Assembly (NCBI GenBank): GCA_011037195.1
Contig: JAAEAF010003411.1
Coordinates: forward strand, 1-64,000
Direction: 5' to 3'
DNA from: Triatoma infestans
Lineage: Eukaryota; Arthropoda; Insecta; Hemiptera; Reduviidae
Length of the DNA stretch: 64,000 nucleotides
Notes under the pieces: generated by a model
What the model saw: the letters and a program-made list of their open reading frames with translations, nothing else
Told to the model about the DNA's origin: nothing
Databases searched by the model: none
In this document: one piece after another, positions 21,985 to 33,369 of the stretch
Layout: each line of letters begins with the position of its first letter
Position numbering within the stretch: position 1 is the stretch's first letter
Translations under genes and position numbers: made by a program

Positions 21985-22897
21985 GGGTATAAAGGAGAGA
22001 GCTGGCGCAGTCACGTGATCGCTTGGAATACCTACCTTGTTTTGACTGGCGTTCCCAGTGTGACCTTGAACTGATTCCTGATCTATTTAAATCGACCCCC
22101 TCTCCCAGTCAAGACCTAAATAAAATTCAAGAGAAAAAACATATTACTGCAAGACCTTGAAACGAAAATCTAACAACTCTTTCTCTTAACTTCCACTCTC
22201 TCTGATCTGGTAAAAAATAGGTACCTTAGGTAATAGGTAAACATAATGAGGTTAAACAAATACGTCTTCGAACTAACCTGTTTAATAATTAGTACTATTA
22301 GGTAAAAATATCTGTTAATACGTAAATTGAAATTCTCTTTTAATGAATTATCGTGACGTATCTCAACTTTTGAACACTTGTTTTGGTTTAACTTGTAAGT
22401 TTTTGCGAAAAAAGTCATTAACCTTGGTAATAAACCGAAATATTATTTTAGTTGGGATTGAGCCTGTATTGTTTAGACAGAAGTTGGTTATGCCGCTAGC
22501 CCATTTTGGTGCTTGGTTGTGTAGGAATGAATATGTATATTAGGTAAATGGGTTTATGTAATAACAACATAATTTTTACCAAAATAGTACTAATTGTTGA
22601 ACAGGTTAGTTCGAAGACGTATTAGTTTAACCTGATTAATGTATTATCTATTACCTATAGTCCCTATTTTTTACCAGATGAGAGAGAGAAAGTTGATAGA
22701 AAAAGATGTTAGATTTTCGTTTCAAGGTCTTGCGGTAATATTTTTTTTCTCTTGAATTTTATTTAGGTCTGGACATGGGAAGGGGGTCGATTTAAATAGA
22801 GCAGGTATCAGTTCAAGGTCACCCTGGGAGCGCCAGTCAAAACAAGGTAGGTATTCCAAGCGATCACGTGACTGCGCTGGTTCTCTTCTTTATACCG
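21985..22897. mobile_element. Foldback MITE, 913 bp, with about 330-bp inverted arms
   Basis: Left arm 21985-22310 and right arm 22570-22897 are reverse complements with scattered mismatches and small indels. The outer ends read GGGTATAAAGGAGAGAG and, complementarily, CTCTTCTTTATACCG; both arms contain GCGATCACGTGAC or its complement. TA dinucleotides flank both sides (21983-21984 and 22898-22899), suggesting a TA target duplication as in Tc1/mariner-type insertion. The central 260 bp is non-coding. It is non-autonomous. Confidence 0.8.
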
Positions 22898-22989
22898 TAC
22901 TAAACTGTACGCCCATTTTAAGTACAATAGCTGATGCAGATTGGAAGGAGGCTAGCTACTATCACAAGTCACAATTTTCAGAATCAGTA

Positions 22990-24020
22990 GCGGCACCAGA
23001 AGGACAGTCAAAGATTAAATGTTGTACTATTCTGTTCCCTACGTGATCACAACAGCAGCTCGATAAATTCACAATTTGTAGACCAAAGTATCCAATAACT
23101 GTCCGTTTAGAACTTGTATGCGCTTAAAAACACCTTTATCGGGACCTTCTAGTCGCTCCATCTCTTCATAAACCATGTTCTCTATATTAGAAACTGGAAA
23201 CTTAATAATTTATGTAGTTTTCAAGTCCATGCTCGTGGACTCCTCTTTCGCCAACATATCAGCAAGTCTATTATTTTAACAAAATTCTATTCTCAAATAG
23301 TTATAATCCGATTTAGCATGTAGAGAAAACCCGCAATCATTAATTCCTTTCTTTTTTAGGTCAGCCCTTATATAATATTGTTTTTTATCCAAGTTAACGT
23401 CTAAGCAATTTTTCAATGCAATACATTTTTAACTAGTTTTAACTTTTTCCTTATATTTCAGAATGACGAGATCACCAGCGTAGAGAAGCATAACAATATC
23501 GAGTTTAATTTGACAATCAAAAGCTCCGTTTTGCCTATAAAAATATTTTCATATCTGAAATGTACAAATTGGAAAGTAATGGGCTCAAGAGTTCACCCTG
23601 AAGTACTCCTTTATTCATATTTATTGACCTTAAGTAACCAGAATTAATTTTTCAATTTATATGTATCAATTTTAGAACTCTAATGAATTTTGAGCTAATA
23701 CCAAAATTACAAAGTTTTCTCCCTAGAAGGTGGTGACTACAGGTCAAAAGACTTTCATTTACGAATATGCCTTATAATACTTTTTTATAATTGGAAGTTT
23801 ATGATGGATTAGTGATTAAAATAAAAACATTGTCCAAACTATAGTCTTTTAAACCCAGGCTGCAATTCCGGTAATAAGTTAATATCCTCTATCCATGTAA
23901 TTAATCAGTTAAATTAAATTTTATTGAAGATTTTAAGCAGAGTATTTGCTAGATCAATATTACGATCATTATTAGGAGAATGAGAGTCCCACTTTTTTCT
24001 ATGTACTACATCAAACCAAT
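22990..24020 (-). pseudogene. Eroded LINE reverse transcriptase
   Basis: The minus strand shows scattered reverse transcriptase blocks: LLPELQPGFKR (about 23850-23890), then GELLSPLLFSLYISDMK (23540-23620), then LLYAGDLVILKYKEKVKT (23430-23500, YAGD for YADD). The order and spacing fit a non-LTR reverse transcriptase of the same type as 61017-62958 (GEILSPLLFSLYVSDI there). The frame is heavily broken. A partial second copy of the 5' part is at 25495-25850. Confidence 0.65.
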
Positions 24021-24049
24021 ACGATTTCATCATATACCTAACATTAATA

Positions 24050-24290
24050 TGAATTAAATATGTTGCCTAAACTCCTAATTAAAAAAAGTGGTTGATCGGA
24101 AGTGCCTACTTTCGGAACAGTTTCTTCAGTTTTCTACAATTTTTCTCAACAACAACACCGACTGATTTCATTAAATATATTGTTGTACTTACTATGCATA
24201 AAGAGTCACCACTTTTGATTGAAACTTTTTTCTGAGAAAATTCAATTCAGGGGGCTTTATGTGGTGGGGTTATACCTCTTTTAGTAAAGT
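24050..24290 (+). repeat. Family A-like fragment
   Basis: It carries diverged forms of family A blocks: TTCAGTTTTC, a TTTTTCTGAGAAAATTCA block and GGTGGGGTTAT. Similarity is low. Confidence 0.45.
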
Positions 24291-24714
24291 TTTTTTTTCT
24301 TTGGCGCATCGATTGCCGTGGCCATTAACGCCTATGGGTTTTATTAGTTTAGATTTTTCCATTTATACAACATTGAAGAAAACAAAATATCTCGTAAGAA
24401 TTAATTATATAACAATGTATGTAGCAGTAAGGAAAAGCCTTAAGCTTAAACTGTGGCGAAATGAGTATACAAATTCAATATTAAACTTATGGAGTGAATG
24501 ATCGAAGTAAAAAAAAAAATTGTTAATACATTAACTGCTACGGACTACTTAAAGTGATACTGCTGGTTAAGCGTTCCTAACCAACTGAAACCCGTTATGC
24601 TGAGTACTAATGAAACTTTAATGCCCTTTACTTTTAACAGATAAAGCAGCTTTTATTCTTTTATCTTTTGTTTGCGCTTTAATTTTTTCCCATAATAGTA
24701 CAAAAGTTATAATA

Positions 24715-25065
24715 CATCCTGTTTTTGTTATTTTATCCGTCGTAGCATGCATATTCCATTTGTTTCTGACCGGTTTCGGATTTTCATCCATTGTCAGTGC
24801 AAATTCAGCAAGTTCCTTTAGAGAGTTCTCACCCAGACTTGTTAGTTTGCTTGTGGTTTATATGTCCGGGAGGTAATAAGGATACGTTACTATGTGTGTG
24901 TGTTTAATGACAATCAATTAGTAACTTCATAAGCTCCCGCACATATATATACAACCACAAATATTTTGGATGAAAATCCGAAACCGGTCAGGAAACAAAT
25001 AGGATATGCATCCTACGACGGATAAAATATGAGTGTTTTCCAGATATTCAACATCCTATTTTTGT
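24715..25065. mobile_element. Inverted pair of ribozyme-like terminal modules (second family)
   Basis: 24715-24790 and 24968-25065 are inverted repeats sharing TGGATGAAAATCCGAAACCG, GTCAGAAACAAAT (or GTCAGGAAACAAAT), ATGCATGCTACGACGGATAA (or the CATCC variant). About 180 bp lies between. The plan copies that of 7160-8060, but with unrelated flanking sequence. There is no coding region. Confidence 0.6.
24765..24797 (-). ncRNA. Hammerhead-like motif, second family
   Basis: The minus strand reads CTGACAA, T, hairpin GGAT-GAAA-ATCC, GAAA, CCGGTC. Stem II is perfect with a GNRA-type loop. The first box has A for G8, so activity is doubtful. The partner at 24968-24989 keeps the hairpin and GAAACCGGTC but has lost the first box. 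Confidence 0.45.
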
Positions 25066-25494
25066 TTTATTAATTTATTATTAAAAGAATATAAGATTAA
25101 ATAATTCTTATTGCTAATTCAAATAGCTGGCAGTAACAAAATCTATCTTCTAGAGGAATCATTATTTCACAATATAAACAACAGTAAAACGTCGAAGTCG
25201 TTAAACAGATATTTGAAGTGAGATGAAAAACATATAAACAGATGAATGATTTGTTCATGGAAGGGAAAGCACTGTTGGTAATAAGCCTTTATATATTTAT
25301 GTATGACCAGAATTTATTATGTAGCGGAGAATATATTATATAATAATATGTTCCTATAGCTGTTTGCTATCTGCTTGCAAGAATGAATTTTTGGATTAAT
25401 TTATAATTACTGAATTAATTTATTGTTTTGTTAGCTGGGTTAACCATAGTTATGCCAGGATCATTCATATGGGCACGGTCATGTATCTATTTTA

Positions 25495-25850
25495 GTAATT
25501 TAATGTTAAACTTTGAGCTAATATCAAAATTTATTACAAAGTATTCTCCCTATAAGGTGATAATTTACCGAGTCAGAAGCCTTTTATTTTTAGAAGCTTA
25601 AATTATTTTTTAACTGAAAGTTTATGCTGGCTGGATTAGTGACATCAAAATAAAAACTTTGTCCAAATAACTATGGTTATTTCTAAAACCAGACGAAAGT
25701 TGCGGTAATAAGTTTATATCCACTACCCATTTAATTAATCTGTTAAATAAAATTTGATTGAATTAAAATTGCATTAGCTTGTTTACTCGTCATTGTTGGG
25801 TTTACTAGAACAAATAACCACCTCGTACATTAAATCAAATCCTAAGCTAG
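25495..25850 (-). pseudogene. LINE reverse transcriptase fragment, paralogue of 23690-24010
   Basis: It aligns in the same orientation with 23690-24010: GAGCTAATA, GTTTATG.TGG...GATTAGTGA, ATAAAAAC.TTGTCCAAA, GGTAATAAGTT. It encodes the finger region of the reverse transcriptase only. Confidence 0.55.
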
Positions 25851-26209
25851 AACTTTACAAAATAAAGATTTATAAAGGAAGTGAGTAAAAGATCAAATTC
25901 AAGTGGATTGTTGGTGTCCGATCCAGGGTTTGCAAGTGTAAATGTAAGCTAGAGATATACTAGAATGTGCCTATGGATCAAATCCAAAAAGCTGCACATA
26001 TCAACTAAATGGGCAGGTCTTAAGTGTATGGTTGACTTGGAAGGTATTAGTGTAAGTTTTGTTAACTAGATTAACCATAGTTATGCCAACATCTTGAAGA
26101 AATAGTTAGTCCACTCTCCCCCCCCCCCGTGGCAGCGAAATATTTGCAAGGGGTACTTGCGTTTTAGATTCTTGTTCCAAGAGTATGGGAAGAAAAAAAT
26201 CTTATGCTT

Positions 26210-26465
26210 TTGCTATGTTCCAAAAACATAAATAAACTGCAAAAAATATGTTTGTTTCTTTTTGTATTTTTAAGGCGAGTCCACATGTATTGGTACCCGA
26301 AGCCTTCTCAGTGCACTGCCGGTCTCCGGCCTTGTAGAAAACAATACCCTCCAATACCGGGCAATGAGCTGTAGAGGTTCCTAGGACAAGAAATTCTAAG
26401 GGGTAGCACTGCACTTGAACCCAGGATTTCCGCATGGGAGTTCAGGCGCTACCAATGAGCAAATA
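26210..26465 (-). repeat. tRNA-derived SINE, reversed
   Basis: The minus strand has an A box TTGCTCATTGG (26462-26452) and a B box GGTTCAAGTGC (26421-26411) spaced as in a tRNA. An unrelated body follows. The boxes score 9/11 each against the consensus. It is a pol III retroposon relic. Confidence 0.6.
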
Positions 26466-27555
26466 CTTCGCTTTAAAACATTTTCAAGGGCAAAACTCAT
26501 GTCTGTTTATATAGTACTATAAATAGAGCTATATACTACTATAAATAGAAGTAACTGTACTATAAATAGAACAATAACATTTCTTTATCAATTCCAAACT
26601 TTTGCATGTATCTGATTTCTCCTTCTTTATTTGTTTTGTTGTTTGTAAACTTTGTGTGTTTGTGTCAGAATTTTCCGGAAACGGTAGTAGAAGTTTTTTG
26701 ATGAGACTTGTTACTTTTTATTAGTAATGTTACTTTACTTAATCTGGGTTACTTCTTGTCTTATTAGCCTAATTTCTTCCATACACAAAATCGATTCGGA
26801 AAATAATTTGCAATACTTTGGTTCTTTACAATATTATTTTTTTTTATAGAAGGAAATTTTTTATACGAATTTTGATAATAAAACAGCCACAATTAATGAA
26901 AATATGTTTTCCTTTTTATAAGAGATTTTATTTGATGATAATAATAATAATAATAATGTAAAGTACTTTGAACATGTTATGATGAATGACTATATATTTC
27001 GTGTGCTACCGAGAATCTAGGGTGAGTAGGTGTAAAATGTGGTACAAAATCATATACATTATTATCTGAGGTCAAATCAAAGTCGTCGGGTCACACTTAT
27101 AAAACAAGTATGGCACTTTCTACTATATAATTATTATATAAATAACATCGGAGTGATTATATTTGTTACAAAAGATGTAATTATTTATATTTCATTTTTT
27201 TGTAAGTAATTATAAATTACTGCTTTTTTATTTTATTTTATTAGTAGTCTCTTATTATTTCGAAAGTAATTTTTAATTCAAAATGTTAAGGGAATGTGAA
27301 ACCAAATTTCAAGCAAGTGTCTTTCAAGGTTCTGTGGGATTATTATCAAGGACAGAATCGACTCTGTAAAAGAAATAATGCAGTTTGCCAAGGGACAATA
27401 AATATTGTTACTCACTTTTACTGTTCTAAGGAAGAGGCAGTTCTGGGATGGTGTTAAATGTACGAAACTGAGATTTTTCCGGAAACACTTGATTTAAGCT
27501 TGTTAAGAGAAATTAAAAAAAATGTTATTAGCGAATGATTTTTTTTTTATACCGG
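26466..27555. other. AT-rich stretch, no gene seen
   Basis: A (TAA)n-like run is at 26937-26957. Nothing else was recognised. Confidence 0.5.
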
Positions 27556-28023
27556 TATGTATTTGATGAAAACTAAATGGACTTAAAAAACCAAAAACTG
27601 CACGGATCTTAAATTTGGAATTCGTTGAATACATCACACTGCAGGAAGAAATTTCAGTTAAAAAACAGTCAACTAAAAGTGCTTTCGAGAATAAAGCTTC
27701 TTTTTTCTTCAGTCTATCGGGATTTTCTAGAGAAAATGTCTCAAACGATTTATACGATTTTCTTTATGCATATATACATAAATAGCATTTTTGTTTGGAG
27801 CATTTATCCAGAAAAATTAATATTTACACCATTTTTGAGCTTGCCAGTTTCAAAGAAAATTTATGGAGTCCTTTACGAGGAAATTCCAAAAAATTTCAGT
27901 AACCAATTCTGTAAAGTTAGACTTCTAATTAACTGATTTTCTTGAAATGTTAAGATTCTAGCAACATTTATGAAGTAAACTATGATATTATATAGGTAAT
28001 ATGACCATACAATATAATTCATT

Positions 28024-28590
28024 TTTTTTTTGTTTCTATTGTTTTATTGAACGTTTACAACTATATAAATAAATATGCAACATGTAAATAGGCTAAGAGA
28101 AGATATAAACAATGACGTGATAGTCATGAATGGTAGTCATCATCCAGTGACAACTACCATTAGTTATATAGAAGGTCGCGGGGCCAACGACGTTTCAATC
28201 GGCTTGCAGGTATGCCTGCCTGGATGTGTGATGGAGGAGAAGAGGGTTTGTGCAAGAGGAATGGGTTGAAGGGGGAATCTGTTGTGGAATTTTTGGAACC
28301 GTAACTTTGCTATATCTTAGACAAAAGGAATCTTCAGATCTGTGTGGATTGTATGGTTGAATTTTGATTGCAGGATATGTATGATAAGGTTAGTACGTTT
28401 TGTGGTTCCGTATATCCAGATGGGTGCGAATAGGGAAGTATAGAGTCGTCTTTTATTCTGTAGAATGAGTTTAGAGCGCATGTCAAGAAGTATAGCAAGT
28501 AGTCTGAAACGTTTGTTGAAGGAAGTCCGTTTAATTCTGGTTTATGGGTTCCAGATTAGTCGCTGGTCTAGGTACATACAAATAACGAAC
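28024..28590 (-). pseudogene. 3' fragment of a Jockey-type LINE
   Basis: The minus strand reads MYLDQRLIWNP, KRTSFNKRFRLLAILLDMRS, KLILQNKRRLYTSLFAPIWI, then the degraded tail. This is the post-catalytic part that also ends 5640-7020 and 8820-10452. A T run at 28022-28031 is the reversed poly-A tail. There is one frameshift near 28545. Confidence 0.75.
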
Positions 28591-28689
28591 GTGGTCTGTA
28601 TGTAAAATAGGAGTGCTGAGTAGGTAAACGGGAAGAAGAAAATTATTTTGTTTAATGTGAACAATATAATTCAAGTAGTAATTTAGAAG

Positions 28690-28910
28690 AAGGCTTAGCG
28701 TTGTACAAAACAAAATCAGTTAGTTATACACTCTGTATGATTGTATAAACTTGTTTTGTTCTTTGCAAGTCTGCGTTATCACACTGTTTATCAAGACATC
28801 CTGATGTTGGGCCCGAAACCCGGTCAATGACTATAAAAATGAAGCAGGCTATTACGGCTAATATCTCTGTTGCTTTCCAGCTCTGCGGACCCAAACACAC
28901 CAACTCAGGG
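28690..28910 (+). repeat. Fragment of the first-family ribozyme-bearing repeat
   Basis: It matches 11560-11760: GCAAGTCTGCGTTATCACAC, ATGAAGCAGGCTATTACGG, GCTTTCCAGCTCTGCGGA. The hammerhead-like core at 28797-28826 is damaged (CTGATGT, stem II deleted, GAAACCCGGTC). It abuts the LINE fragment on its left. Confidence 0.65.
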
Positions 28911-29245
28911 TCCAAAGTGTACAAATGATGCCTTGCTGGTTCCTCAAGCCAGGATTCATGAGAGAGTGGAAAAACAGACTTAGTAGTGTCCATGCTATAA
29001 ATGCACGATTACATTGGGATGCATTTAAGAATTGTGTTGCCCGGCGGAAGGAGAATGAAGGTAGCGACAGTATGTTGAAATGCTTATCATACACAAGATT
29101 GAGTGAAACAAGGTGAAGAATCTGGGAACAAGATAGGACTGGGTGGCAAGATGTGGTTGAGTAGGCCGATGGTCTTATAGGACCATAGCACCAATAAGTT
29201 GTGATACTAAAACCTCTGGTTATACAAAAAAAAAGTAATTGATAT
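28911..29245 (+). other. Unassigned sequence ending in an A run
   Basis: It has mixed composition, and the conceptual translation contains short open pieces (ARLHWDAFKNCVARRKENEG) but no family I recognise. An A run at 29226-29234 could be a retroposon tail. Confidence 0.3.
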
Positions 29246-30290
29246 ATATATATATATCTACGTATGTTGTAAAATTGCATAAAAGAGCATAAGATAATAC
29301 TGTTAAATTAATACATTCATCCTTATACCAGTGAATATTTATTGTATGTGCAACCTTTTACAAAACATAGTTAAACATTTATTCAATTTGTTATTCACAA
29401 CAGAGAATTTCGTTTATTTGATTAAACAAGTCTCAGGTGGCCTCCGCACTTTTTGCCTCTTGCATTCTTATTCTCTTTGATTGAGATTGTATAGAAGTTT
29501 TATGGGACGCTTTCAGTGAACTGAAATGTTAAAGAAAAGGACTTGTAAGTCTTTAAGGATTAATAAGCTACAAATAAAAACGCTTTTGTTATGGAATTAA
29601 TTTAGCATCATTAAATAAAAAACAATATTTTCATATGGTAAAGGAATAAGGAACACCTTTTCCAGCTTAGATTTAAAATTCGATCACTGATCAAGAAGCT
29701 TTCAATAAGCTTTAGAAATAGGGAAGTGGTACAAGTAATTCTAAAGCGACAAAGTCATATTTTTTTTTTTTTTTGTAAAAAGGGAAGTAGTTATCTTTTG
29801 CTTCTTTTTGTGGAACGGACTTTACTCTGCAATCACAATTATTATAAAATCCAGAAATATCTATAATAGCACTAGACATACAATTCAGTATGATGGCTTA
29901 GCAGTACTTTAAGGATGAATTGTTCTGAAAAGAACTAACAAGAATGTGCTTGTCAACAAGGATGCATAATCCTTACAAAAAAAAAGATGCATTCTAAATC
30001 GGGGAGAGGCTTTTACTTTGATATCCCCGCATTCTTTACAAAGTAAATATTGGTAGGCGGTTGTATAGAACTTTGAATGTATGTCAGTCGATATCTACAG
30101 GGTTATATCCTATACATGAATATAAACCTGTAAAAATGAAGGTAACAATAATCCCTCTTGTCTGTGCAAGTTGAAGATGGTTTTACTATATAAAAAACAG
30201 AAATCGTTGCACACAAATATAAAAACTATAGCTCGCAAAAAAATGTTGCTTTTTCATTACTTTTTCATTACTTTTATGACTATTGTCATA
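29246..30290. other. AT-rich stretch, no gene seen
   Basis: A (TA)n tract is at about 29243-29258. Nothing else was recognised. Confidence 0.5.
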
Positions 30291-30294
30291 AATC

Positions 30295-30480
30295 TGGTGT
30301 GAACTACTCCAGACTTACGACTGGTGCAATTTACTCTTATTGCAATTTGATGATTTTCTGCACACACACACACACACACACGTACGCACATAGACTAAAA
30401 ACCATTTTTTCTGACTCTGGGGACTTCAAAACTATATTTCCAGTGAAAAATGGGTATCGAATATTTACTACGAACATAAT
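30295..30480 (-). repeat. Family A repeat, short reversed fragment
   Basis: It has TCTGGTGTGAACTACTCCAG, a (CA)n at 30360-30380, and ACCATTTTTTCTGACTCTGG with CTATATTTCCAGTGAAAA, in the order expected for both ends of family A with the middle deleted. Confidence 0.65.
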
Positions 30481-31570
30481 ACTTCCTCTTAAGTAAATTT
30501 TGCATTTTCATTAGTTGTAAAAATAACCATTTTACTAAAAACTGTAATAATATAAAAAAAAACAGTGGCGAAACATTATAGTGAAAAATTGATGTAATAT
30601 TTCGTTAAGAAGGTATGCATAATGTTTTGTAACACAAATTCCTTTAAATACTATCATAATATAGCTCTTCAGTCGTAGCCCCCCCCCCCTCCACGGCTAT
30701 TATGTATTTACGAAACTCGGATTATGTGAATTTGTAGGGAATGTTAGCAAATCTGGCATAATAATCATGATGGTTCCACAGTATAAACAAGAAGAATAAA
30801 TATGAAGGTGTTAAAAAATATACATGGTTTTATTATCGTTAATAAAATGTTCAAGTTAATTTGAACTACACATATAATACTAACAATGTAGAATTTGGAG
30901 TGTTATTTTATATTTTAATACCTGTATTAAAACAGTTTAGTTAGACAAGCAAGAGTATATGAAAATAATCCGGTATTAGTGTTATCATTGCAGTATATAT
31001 ATTCAGACAGCTATTATGTTGTTCAGCATACAGCATACAGAGGTCCTTCTGACATGTCATACGGCCGAATGGTATGAGGAAGGTAGAAAGTCTGCACTCT
31101 CTCTGGCCTCTCTACATAAAGTACAATATATATATATATATATATACACATACAGACCAACCTAACCAATACTAAGCCAGCTAACACAAGGGGACACACT
31201 GGGCTAATTGTACTCCCTTTCTACCATTAGATCCCGCTGTTATCCCCATTTATGAGCTGTACCTCCTACTATTCCCCTTTACGGTTAATCTCTAGAGAGG
31301 ATAAGTGAGGCACACCACGGAACATGGCCATTTCTACTATACACACAATAACACTACAAACACACACGCACACTATTCCTTGGATGTCCATTGTCCAAAC
31401 ACAACATAGTGCACCCTATCTCAAAACAAGCGTTCATTTCTTATCCCCTCTCTTACTTACACTCTCTCTCTTTCTCTTTACTTCTCACGATTTGCATGTA
31501 ACTATATTACATTATTCTCTGTTTTTTTAAACTTCTTTCTCAATGCCACAAATTATATATCCTACTTTCT
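30481..31570. other. Stretch with (TA)n, no gene seen
   Basis: (TA)n at about 31125-31145 separates AT-rich from slightly GC-richer sequence. I could not assign it. Confidence 0.45.
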
Positions 31571-31574
31571 AAGG

Positions 31575-31740
31575 TGCTCTTCGTAGTCCAGCGGTTCACT
31601 TTCCTAATCAGAAAGTAGTAGTATTGTGTGCGACATGCTATGGATTTTGGTCATTGTTAGAGAAGCTAGCTATAAGCCAAATGCACTAGAGATATCTATT
31701 GTGGCTCCCGAAGTGGTAGCAGGAGTGAATGTTGGAATGA
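31575..31740 (+). repeat. tRNA-derived SINE
   Basis: The A box TAGTCCAGCGG (31584-31594) matches the consensus at all 11 positions. The B box is eroded. The body ends near GGAGTGAATGTTGGAATGAA. Confidence 0.5.
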
Positions 31741-31939
31741 AATGAAGAAACAAACTAATTAAATTCGCTTAATATTCCTATTTGACCGAAACATACTGAA
31801 TCTGCGCAGATAGTTCTATTTGTATGAAATTTCATGTATAATGTATGCACTGAAAAAGTTGTTTGTTGCTGCCGAATAGGTAATAACAGCCAATCAACAA
31901 TCATTGTCAAAAATCGAGGAATTCTAATAATGAACGCTT

Positions 31940-32215
31940 TCACGCGTTGATCAAGTGGCTAACTCACTCACCTTTGGTGCGAGATCAAGGTTCCCGTGAG
32001 GGCAAATATGATGTTGATCCAACATCGTGAGAAAAAGTGAATAACTGCAGTTGGTAGCAAACTTAGGTAGCGAAGTCTAAAACTAAACAATAAGGGAACC
32101 GTGGCGTATTTACCACAAGCCCCCAATTAAAATCGCCGTCTGGGAAGTGTTAGTGCTTTATGCGATTCTGCGCCATAGGTATAACTAATGTACCGTTCCC
32201 TATATGACCCAAATT
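31940..32215 (+). repeat. tRNA-derived SINE
   Basis: The A box TGATCAAGTGG (31948-31958) matches 10 of 11 positions, with the B-like box AGGTTCCCGTG at 31990-32000. The body runs to the CCGTTCCCTATATGACCC block. Confidence 0.5.
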
Positions 32216-32469
32216 TTATGAATGTAGATATCTTCTTCTGTGTGGAATTTCATGTAAATGTGCTAGTACTAAAAGGAGTCGTCCACAGAAACTCGTAGAA
32301 TCAACAATGTTTGTCGCTTGTGAAAGTCGTATATGAGAGTAGATATATCATTTAATTTGTATGGGGCGATAGAAAATATAAACAGATTGACCGGTTAGTT
32401 ATGTTTTTTATAAAAAAAATGACTAAGATAACCCTAGAATACACCAAGATTATGTAATAGTTTTAGAAA

Positions 32470-33020
32470 CCCAGATTGCACCAAATTGTCTACACATTAA
32501 AGCTTCATCACGTTTATTTAGTTAAAGTTTTAAATCTCGCAGAAAATAGATATCCTAAGATTTTGGCACTTGAGATTATTAAGAGAAATATTTGCTGGTA
32601 TCGGGAGCTACAAAATACTAATAATGAGTATGGTTTAGTGCGATCTACTATAGTTAGGTCTAATAATGTAACTATAAGTAATAATGTAATAGTTTACATT
32701 ATTATTTGAAAGATGAAGCACCCTATTTTAATGATAATTTTAATACAAATGACATAGGATTGATTAAAAAGATAAGAGCCGAGCTATTAAATTTAAATTA
32801 TAAAAGATATAATAGTGTAATGCTTCAAATATGCTCAATGTGTAATACAAACGAATTGGAGTCTGTATTTCATTTTATGGCGACGTATCCCACATTAAAA
32901 GAATTTAGAATTTCTTAATTCAATAAGGTTTTTTTGACAATAGCCAAATTAACAGAATTTTTAAACGGGAAAAAGTGGGATTTAGTTCTAAAATATTGTA
33001 GGATGGCTCTTAACTACAGG
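32470..33020 (+). pseudogene. C-terminal end of a LINE polyprotein
   Basis: Frames give LIKKIRAELLNLNYKRYNS, QICSMCNTNELESVFHFMA (C-x2-C and H, a zinc-knuckle remnant), PTLKEFRIS, then LVLKYCRMALNYRQQLEIL. The order and spacing match the C-terminus of the LINE at 61261-62502 (LRLAYKKKG, CKFCSLNNSDDLIHFILGC). At least two frame breaks are present. Confidence 0.6.
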
Positions 33021-33369
33021 CAACAACTTGAAATCTTATATACATTTATATTTTGTTTGTTTCTTCCGCAATTTTTATTTTAGTTCAGAAGAAGATTTTC
33101 AGTTAAATTTCAAAAAAAAAAAATTGTATTTTAATTTAACATTTTCTAATTATAATTGTTATCTTTGTACATTACCCTCTCCCCCGATTGGGTTTTATAC
33201 CAAGGGTACCTGTCTTTATATATAGATTATTTTTGTTTTCATGGTACTGATAATGATATAATTTTATTTAATATGAATAGCTTGATAAGTAATGTTTTCT
33301 TTTTGTAATGAATTTAAATATTGATAGTTTCTTATTATTATTATTCTGAACATTCTGAACCAGTATGAT

